This document shows positions 5,915 through 10,207 of a stretch of DNA of 10,207 nt, piece after piece (the first letter of the stretch is position 1; every line of letters begins with the position of its first letter). Origin of the DNA: an uncultured Succinivibrio sp. (GTDB lineage Bacteria; Pseudomonadota; Gammaproteobacteria; Enterobacterales; Succinivibrionaceae); the NCBI GenBank assembly GCA_900767695.1, contig CAAGAC010000109.1, positions 1 through 10,207 on the forward strand, given 5' to 3'. A program made the translations under genes and the position numbers. The notes under the pieces were generated by a model, which was not told where the DNA came from, made no database searches, and was given only the letters and a program-made list of their open reading frames with translations.

Positions 5915-5938
5915 AAAAAGGCCGCGCATCGCGCGGCC
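5915..5938 (-). terminator. Intrinsic terminator of the TRAP/dehydrogenase/RpiR operon
   Basis: On the - strand, GGCCGCGC-GAT-GCGCGGCC forms a perfect 8-bp GC stem with a triloop, followed at once by TTTTT (complement of 5915-5919). It begins 20 nt after the regulator's stop at 5959. This is the only classical Rho-independent terminator in the window. The small ORF starts just 32 nt beyond its T-tract. Confidence 0.85.
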
Positions 5939-5958
5939 CTGATCTTACTGTGACGGCA

Positions 5959-6840
5959 TCAGCACTTGAGCTCTGCCATAGCCTCCCGCATCCCCTGGAG
6001 GTTGCGGCGGTACTTGTCCTCAAGCAGCAGGGAGAGCCTTGCGTAGAGCACGTCGATGATCGCGAGGAATACGAGCCTTACATTGGTCGACTCGCCAAAG
6101 TGCGCCATCTCAGGCCCCGTGCCCATGAGCACCACGTCGGCAAGCTTTGAAAGCGGCGACTGCCGGTGGGCGGTGAGCAGGATGATCCTGGCGCCGCGCT
6201 TCTTGGCCATCTTTGCCGAGCGGATGAGATCGACCGAGCTTCCCGAGTTCGACACCACGAAGACCACCGCGCGATCGTCCAGGGCGCCCGCCACCGTGCC
6301 CTGCTGGTGGGCGTCGGTGATGAGCTCGGTGGACATCCCGAACCTGACAAAGCGGATCGCGATGTCGCGGCAGATGGTGCCCGAGGTGCCAAAGCCGAAA
6401 ACGAGGAGCCTAGGCTTTGCGGCGATGAGCTGCGCGGCCTTCTCCAGCGCGTCCGGATCGAGCACCTCCTCGGTGGACTCAAGCCCCCTCACAATGTTCG
6501 AGAAGACCTTGCGCGTAAGGCTGCGGCAGTCGTCGGAGTTGGTGATCTTGCCGGAGGCGATGTCGGCGTCGGCTCCTGCCTGCGCGCCTGCAAGCGCGAG
6601 CTTGAGGCTCTGGACCCCGGTGAGGCCTATCTTGCGGCAGAAGCGCGAGATGGTGGCCTCGGAGACCTCGGTGCGCGAGGCAAGCTCGGAGATGGTGAGC
6701 GTCTGCACCTCGGCGGGGTTGCCCGCGATGTAGTTGGCGATCCCGATGTCCGAGGCGCTCAAATTGCGCGAGTTGAGCGAGAAGAGCGGCATCGCCGCCG
6801 CCTGCTCGGACAAGGCGTGCCCGGAGCCTGCTTCCATCAT
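5959..6840 (-). CDS. RpiR-family transcriptional regulator (HTH + SIS domain)
   Basis: This 293-aa cytoplasmic regulator has an N-terminal RpiR-type helix-turn-helix at about residues 25-84 (core TISELASRTEVSEATISRFC, 49-68) and a C-terminal SIS domain at about 128-265. The SIS domain has GFGTSG (149-154) and SNSGSS (197-202), the loops that bind phosphosugars in this fold. RpiR proteins typically sense a sugar phosphate or related acid and control catabolic operons. Its place as the last gene of the TRAP/dehydrogenase operon suggests it regulates that operon and itself. The start is set by GAGGTGA just upstream (AGGTGA at 6850-6845); ATG 6840 and ATG 6837 are both possible. A longer frame from a GTG at 6882 overlaps the preceding gene and lacks a better ribosome site. 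The gap to the dehydrogenase stop is 38 nt. Confidence 0.93.
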   Translation of the reverse strand: MMEAGSGHALSEQAAAMPLFSLNSRNLSASDIGIANYIAGNPAEVQTLTISELASRTEVSEATISRFCRKIGLTGVQSLKLALAGAQAGADADIASGKITNSDDCRSLTRKVFSNIVRGLESTEEVLDPDALEKAAQLIAAKPRLLVFGFGTSGTICRDIAIRFVRFGMSTELITDAHQQGTVAGALDDRAVVFVVSNSGSSVDLIRSAKMAKKRGARIILLTAHRQSPLSKLADVVLMGTGPEMAHFGESTNVRLVFLAIIDVLYARLSLLLEDKYRRNLQGMREAMAELKC

Positions 6841-6878
6841 TTCATCACCTCTTTCCTTAATCAAGGCCGCGCGGCTTG

Positions 6879-7808
6879 TCACCTGCGCGGGGCCAGGGCG
6901 TTGTTCACAAGCTCGCCGCGATCCTCGAAGGCCCTGAGGTTGCCGATGACAGTGTCGGCCATGAGCTCCCTCGTCTCCTTCGTGTTGCTCGCGATGTGCG
7001 GGGTGAGCACGGTGCGATCGGAGGCTATCAGCTCCCTGGGAACGTTCGGCTCGCGCTCGTAGACGTCAAGCGCCGCCCCGGCGATGCCGCCAGATTTTAC
7101 TGCATCGCATAGCGCCTTTTCATCAACAAGCGATCCGCGGGCGATGTTGACGAGCATGCCCGAGGGCCCCAGGGCGTTCAGCACGGCGGCGTTCACCATG
7201 CCGCGGTTCTCCTTTGTCGCCGCAGCGCAGATGAAGACTATGTCGCACTCCATGGCAAGCGATATGAGATCAGGCGCCTTCTCGTACTTTGGCTCATTGG
7301 CATATGCGTCGAAGTAGGAGATCCTCATCGAGAAGCCCGAGAGCCTCTGCGCCAGGGCATGCCCGATGCGCCCAAGGCCGACGATTCCAGCGTGCTTTCC
7401 CGAGAGCTTCACGCCCTGCCTGGGCTTGAGTCCCTCGCCGTAGCTTCCGCAGCGCACGAAGGCGTCCGACTGCGGGATCTTGCGGCAAAGGGCCAGGGCA
7501 AGCGCCACGCCCAGATCAGCCACGTCCTCGGTGAGCATTCCTGCGGTCACGCAGATCCCGATGCCGCGAGCGCGGCACTCCTCGACGTCAACCCCGTCGT
7601 AGCCCACGCCGAAGTTGTCGATCATCCTGAGATCAGGGAGGCGGTCCAAGAGCGCCCTGGGCACCCTGCCCTTGCCGCTTGACATCAGGACCTCGATTCC
7701 CTTCCCGTCGCCGATGGCGTCCTCGCCTATCACCTCGTAGCCTTTCGAGTCGAGGTACTCCCTGACCTTTGGGTTGAGCTTCACGACCGTGAGGATCCTC
7801 TTGTTCAT
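6879..7808 (-). CDS. D-isomer-specific 2-hydroxyacid dehydrogenase
   Basis: This 309-aa cytoplasmic NAD(P)-dependent oxidoreductase interconverts a 2-oxoacid and a D-2-hydroxyacid. The family signature NFGVGYDGVD (65-74) is followed by the Rossmann loop GLGRIG (144-149). An acidic D167 at the end of the second strand favours NAD over NADP. The catalytic triad appears intact: R224 (NIARGSLVDE), E253 (EREP) and H271 (LTPHIA). Length is normal for the family (about 310-330). The start at ATG 7808 is chosen because GGAAGGA (7821-7815) lies 6 nt upstream; the ATG at 7814 abuts that site. Substrate is not readable from sequence: glyoxylate, hydroxypyruvate or a sugar-derived ketoacid are all possible. 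The TRAP transporter upstream presumably imports the substrate or its precursor, and the RpiR gene follows. Confidence 0.93.
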   Translation of the reverse strand: MNKRILTVVKLNPKVREYLDSKGYEVIGEDAIGDGKGIEVLMSSGKGRVPRALLDRLPDLRMIDNFGVGYDGVDVEECRARGIGICVTAGMLTEDVADLGVALALALCRKIPQSDAFVRCGSYGEGLKPRQGVKLSGKHAGIVGLGRIGHALAQRLSGFSMRISYFDAYANEPKYEKAPDLISLAMECDIVFICAAATKENRGMVNAAVLNALGPSGMLVNIARGSLVDEKALCDAVKSGGIAGAALDVYEREPNVPRELIASDRTVLTPHIASNTKETRELMADTVIGNLRAFEDRGELVNNALAPRR

Positions 7809-7844
7809 GTTCATTCCTTCCATCCATCCAAAGCCCTGATGGAA

Positions 7845-7866
7845 AGGGAGGGCCGGAGCCCTCCCT
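7845..7866 (-). terminator. Hairpin between dctP and the dehydrogenase (partial terminator or mRNA stabiliser)
   Basis: On the - strand AGGGAGGGC-TCCG-GCCCTCCCT is a perfect 9-bp stem with a 4-nt loop, followed by TTCC. It lies 21 nt after the binding-protein stop. Such stems after a binding-protein gene commonly protect the upstream mRNA and lower readthrough, giving more periplasmic protein than downstream enzyme. The short U-tract suggests partial termination. Confidence 0.55.
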
Positions 7867-7887
7867 CCATCATCGTCATGCCTCTGG

Positions 7888-8874
7888 TTACTTGGCGTCG
7901 CGCAGCGCGTCGATGGCCTTGACGAACTCGTCGCCGTTCTTGTCGGTGAAGATCTTGCGGACATCCTTGGTCTTCTCGACGAAGGCGTTGAGATCGACGT
8001 TGTCGTTGACGTAGATCCCGGCCTTCTTCATCTCCTCGACCATGGTGTCCTCCTGCTTGGAGTTGAGATCGCGCTGGAAGGCTGCCGACTCATGGGCGCA
8101 GTCGAGAATGAGCTTCTGATCGTCGGCGGAAAGCTTCTCGAACTTCTTCTTGTTCATGATCACTGCAACTGCGGTGTAGGCGTGGCGGGTCATCGAGAGG
8201 TACTTCTGGATCTCGTAGAACTTGCCTGCGTAAAGGGTGGAGATCGGGTGGTCCTGGGCGTCGATGGCGCCGGTCTCCATCGCGGTGTAGAGCTCGCCGA
8301 AGGCCATCGGCACAGGGTTGGCACCCAGGGCCTTGAAGGTCTCCACGAGCATCGAGCTCTGCGGCACGCGGATCTTGAGGCCCTTCACGTCGTCAGGCTC
8401 GACTATGGGCTTCTTGCTGTTGGTGATGTTGCGGAAGCCGTTCTCGAAGAAGGCAAGGCCCTTGAGGTTCTTGTCCGAGAGCGTGTCCATGAGCCTTGCT
8501 CCGACATCGCCGTCGAGCACGCGGTAGGCGTGCGCCTTGTCCTTGAAGATGAACGGGATGTCGAGCACGGCAAGCTGCGGGGCCAGGCCGCTCACGTTGG
8601 AGCTGCCGACCATCGCGATGTCGAGGGTGCCGCCGCGGGCGCCGGAGATCAGGGACATGGTGTTGCCCAGGGTGCTGTCAAAGTAGACCTTGACCTCGAT
8701 GCTGCCCTTGGAGCGCTCCTTGACGAGCTCTGCAAAGTGCTTGGCTCCCTGGCCCTGGGTGTTCTGCACCGAGACGTCGGTGCCTAAGCGCAGGATGGTC
8801 TTGGCGCTGGCAGCACTGGACGCGAAGGCGAGGACGGCAGCTGCGGCGGCGAGGATCTTGAAAGTCTTGTTCAT
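7888..8874 (-). CDS. TRAP transporter periplasmic substrate-binding protein (DctP family)
   Basis: This 328-aa exported protein captures an organic acid in the periplasm and delivers it to the TRAP permease. The signal peptide is MNKTFK plus an Ala-rich core, likely cleaved after SSAASA (residue 24). The mature part has DctP hallmarks: LRLGTD at its start, FFENGFRNITNSKKPI (142-157), the GLKIRV motif whose R169 matches the Arg that pairs with the substrate carboxylate, and GELYTAMETGAIDAQDHP (193-210). Where many C4-dicarboxylate binders have GQENP, this has AQDHP, so the ligand may differ. The start at ATG 8874 is chosen because GGAG lies 6 nt upstream; the ATG four codons earlier (8886) has no ribosome site. 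Its gene lies 66 nt after the permease, in the less usual order M then P. Ligand unknown; context suggests a 2-hydroxy- or sugar acid. Confidence 0.95.
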   Translation of the reverse strand: MNKTFKILAAAAAVLAFASSAASAKTILRLGTDVSVQNTQGQGAKHFAELVKERSKGSIEVKVYFDSTLGNTMSLISGARGGTLDIAMVGSSNVSGLAPQLAVLDIPFIFKDKAHAYRVLDGDVGARLMDTLSDKNLKGLAFFENGFRNITNSKKPIVEPDDVKGLKIRVPQSSMLVETFKALGANPVPMAFGELYTAMETGAIDAQDHPISTLYAGKFYEIQKYLSMTRHAYTAVAVIMNKKKFEKLSADDQKLILDCAHESAAFQRDLNSKQEDTMVEEMKKAGIYVNDNVDLNAFVEKTKDVRKIFTDKNGDEFVKAIDALRDAK

Positions 8875-8940
8875 GGTTTTCTCCATTGAATGCTTGCTGA
8901 TTAGCTAGTTGTTGGTTATTGGTTGAGTGAAAGCGTTGCC

Positions 8941-10207
8941 CTACTTCGCGGTCATGAACTCCAGAGGAACGGTGATGATCTCGGGGAACACGAGCATCAG
9001 GAACATCAGCACCGCCAGGGCTCCGGCGTAAGGCAGGATGCCTGCCGCCGAGCGCTCGAAGGGCACGCGGGTCACGCTTGAGACCACGTTGAGCACGTTG
9101 CCCACTGGCGGGGTGATGAGGCCGATGGCGCAGCAGATGATGAACATCACGCAGAAGTAGATCTCGTTGATCCCGGCTGCCTGCACGAGCGGCATAAGCA
9201 CTGGCACGAGGATGAGCACGATCGGGATGAGGTCGAGCACCATGCCCATGACGAGCAGGAGCAGGAGGATGAGGAGCATCAGGAGCTTCGGGTGGCCGAT
9301 CATCGGCGAGAGCATCTCGGTGACCATCAGCGGCAGATCCGCCACGGTCATGAGGTAGGCCGAGACCTGGGCCGCCGCGACCATCAGCATGATGACGGCG
9401 GTGGTCTTCACGGTGCCGAGCAGGCAGCGGTAGACGGCCTTGAGCGTGAGCTCGCGGTACACGAAGATGGACACCAGCAGGGCGTACACGGAGGCGATTG
9501 CGCCAGCCTCGGTCGGGGTGAACACTCCGGTCTTGAAGCCGCCGATGATGATCACCGGGAGCATCAGCGCCCAGACGCTTGACTTGAAGGAGGCCCAGAT
9601 CTCGGCGCCGGTAGCCTTCTTGGCGGCGGCGAACTTGCGGGCGCGGAAGCTCCACACCACGCACAGCGTCACGCCCATGAGGATGCCCGGGACGATGCCC
9701 GCCAGGAAGAGCTGGGAGATCGAGACCGATGCGGTCACGCCTATGACGATGAAGGGGATCGAGGGCGGGATGATCGGGGCGATTATGCCGCCCGAGGCGA
9801 TGAGGCCCACCGACCCCTCCTTGGAGTAGCCGGAATTGGCCATCATCGGGAACATGATCGCGGCGATGGCGGCGGTGTCGGCGGCGGGAGAGCCCGAGAG
9901 CGAGGCCATGATCACCGCGGCGATGATGACAACGTAGCCAAGGCCGCCAGCCTTGTGGCCGACGAGCTTCATCGGCAGGTCGACGAGCCTCCTGGCCATG
10001 CCGCCGACGTTCATGACGTCTCCTGCGAACACGAAGAACGGGATGGCCAGCAGCGTGAAGTTGTCGGCGCCGTTGATGAGCGACTGGGCGACGATCTGCG
10101 GGTCGAACATGTCGAGGTACCACATCAGGCCCAGGCCGCACATGAGCAGCGAGAAGGCGATGGGGATCCCGATGATGACCGAGGTCAGGAGGATGATGAG
10201 GAAGATT
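8941..10207 (-). CDS. TRAP transporter large permease subunit (DctM family), 5' end outside window
   Basis: This inner-membrane subunit forms the transport channel of a TRAP system and uses an ion gradient. The visible 421 codons run to the right edge without a stop. Family length is about 425-435, so only a few residues are missing; the first visible ones (IFLIILLTSVIIGIPIAFSLL) are the usual first helix, and an internal ATG at 10143 is not the start. About 12 hydrophobic segments are present. Family motifs include IPFFVFAGDVMN, SLSGSPAADTAAIAAIMFPM, ASGGIIAPIIPPSIPFIVIG, a DLIPIVLILVP helix and GLITPPVGNVLN near the C-terminus. A small permease (DctQ) gene is expected just beyond the right edge but is not visible. 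No terminator separates this gene from the binding-protein gene. Confidence 0.96.
   Translation of the reverse strand, partial: IFLIILLTSVIIGIPIAFSLLMCGLGLMWYLDMFDPQIVAQSLINGADNFTLLAIPFFVFAGDVMNVGGMARRLVDLPMKLVGHKAGGLGYVVIIAAVIMASLSGSPAADTAAIAAIMFPMMANSGYSKEGSVGLIASGGIIAPIIPPSIPFIVIGVTASVSISQLFLAGIVPGILMGVTLCVVWSFRARKFAAAKKATGAEIWASFKSSVWALMLPVIIIGGFKTGVFTPTEAGAIASVYALLVSIFVYRELTLKAVYRCLLGTVKTTAVIMLMVAAAQVSAYLMTVADLPLMVTEMLSPMIGHPKLLMLLILLLLLVMGMVLDLIPIVLILVPVLMPLVQAAGINEIYFCVMFIICCAIGLITPPVGNVLNVVSSVTRVPFERSAAGILPYAGALAVLMFLMLVFPEIITVPLEFMTAK

Noticed and set aside
8678..10141. 487-codon open frame on the - strand, another frame of the permease
   Set aside because: The product is an Arg/His/Pro-rich shadow. 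The true frame has TRAP DctM motifs and membrane helices.

Overview
The window is chromosomal DNA of a GC-rich bacterium, probably a host-associated anaerobic or microaerophilic proteobacterium. The evidence is a MetRS C-terminus that closely resembles the enterobacterial form, a TRAP transporter, and strong AAG/GAG/ATC codon preference. I cannot name the genus from sequence alone; a gammaproteobacterium is my best guess. There are no tRNA or rRNA genes, IS elements or CRISPR arrays.

Layout, left to right. On the + strand, 1-690 is the C-terminal third of methionyl-tRNA synthetase (metG). It is followed by a U-poor hairpin and about 290 nt of C-rich, G-poor DNA in which TTCC recurs roughly every 11 nt, which looks like a Rho-loading (rut) region. 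A promoter candidate then leads into a two-gene AmmeMemoRadiSam operon. Its first gene is a natural fusion of a MEMO/LigB-like domain (system protein B) with an AMMECR1 domain (system protein A). Its second gene is the radical SAM partner, joined through a TGATG stop/start overlap. After an AT-rich intergenic region with a perfect TATAAT box come two adjacent + strand genes of unknown function (3650-4294 and 4373-4906). They are diverged paralogues of each other and are separated by a hairpin.

From 5146 onward everything is on the - strand. Reading right to left, the way transcription runs, there is a TRAP transporter large permease (dctM-type, cut by the right edge), its periplasmic binding protein (dctP-type), a hairpin, a D-2-hydroxyacid dehydrogenase, an RpiR-family (HTH + SIS) regulator, and a strong intrinsic terminator. 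This reads as one uptake-and-catabolism operon for an organic or sugar acid, with its own regulator last. Just beyond the terminator is a 39-codon small ORF whose TGA overlaps the ATG of a lipoprotein gene (TGATG), so a small peptide and a lipoprotein appear to be translationally coupled.

The most interesting points are the fused AmmeMemoRadiSam module, whose radical SAM member ends early; the phased TTCC region after metG; the unknown paralogous pair; and the unannotated small ORF coupled to the lipoprotein.
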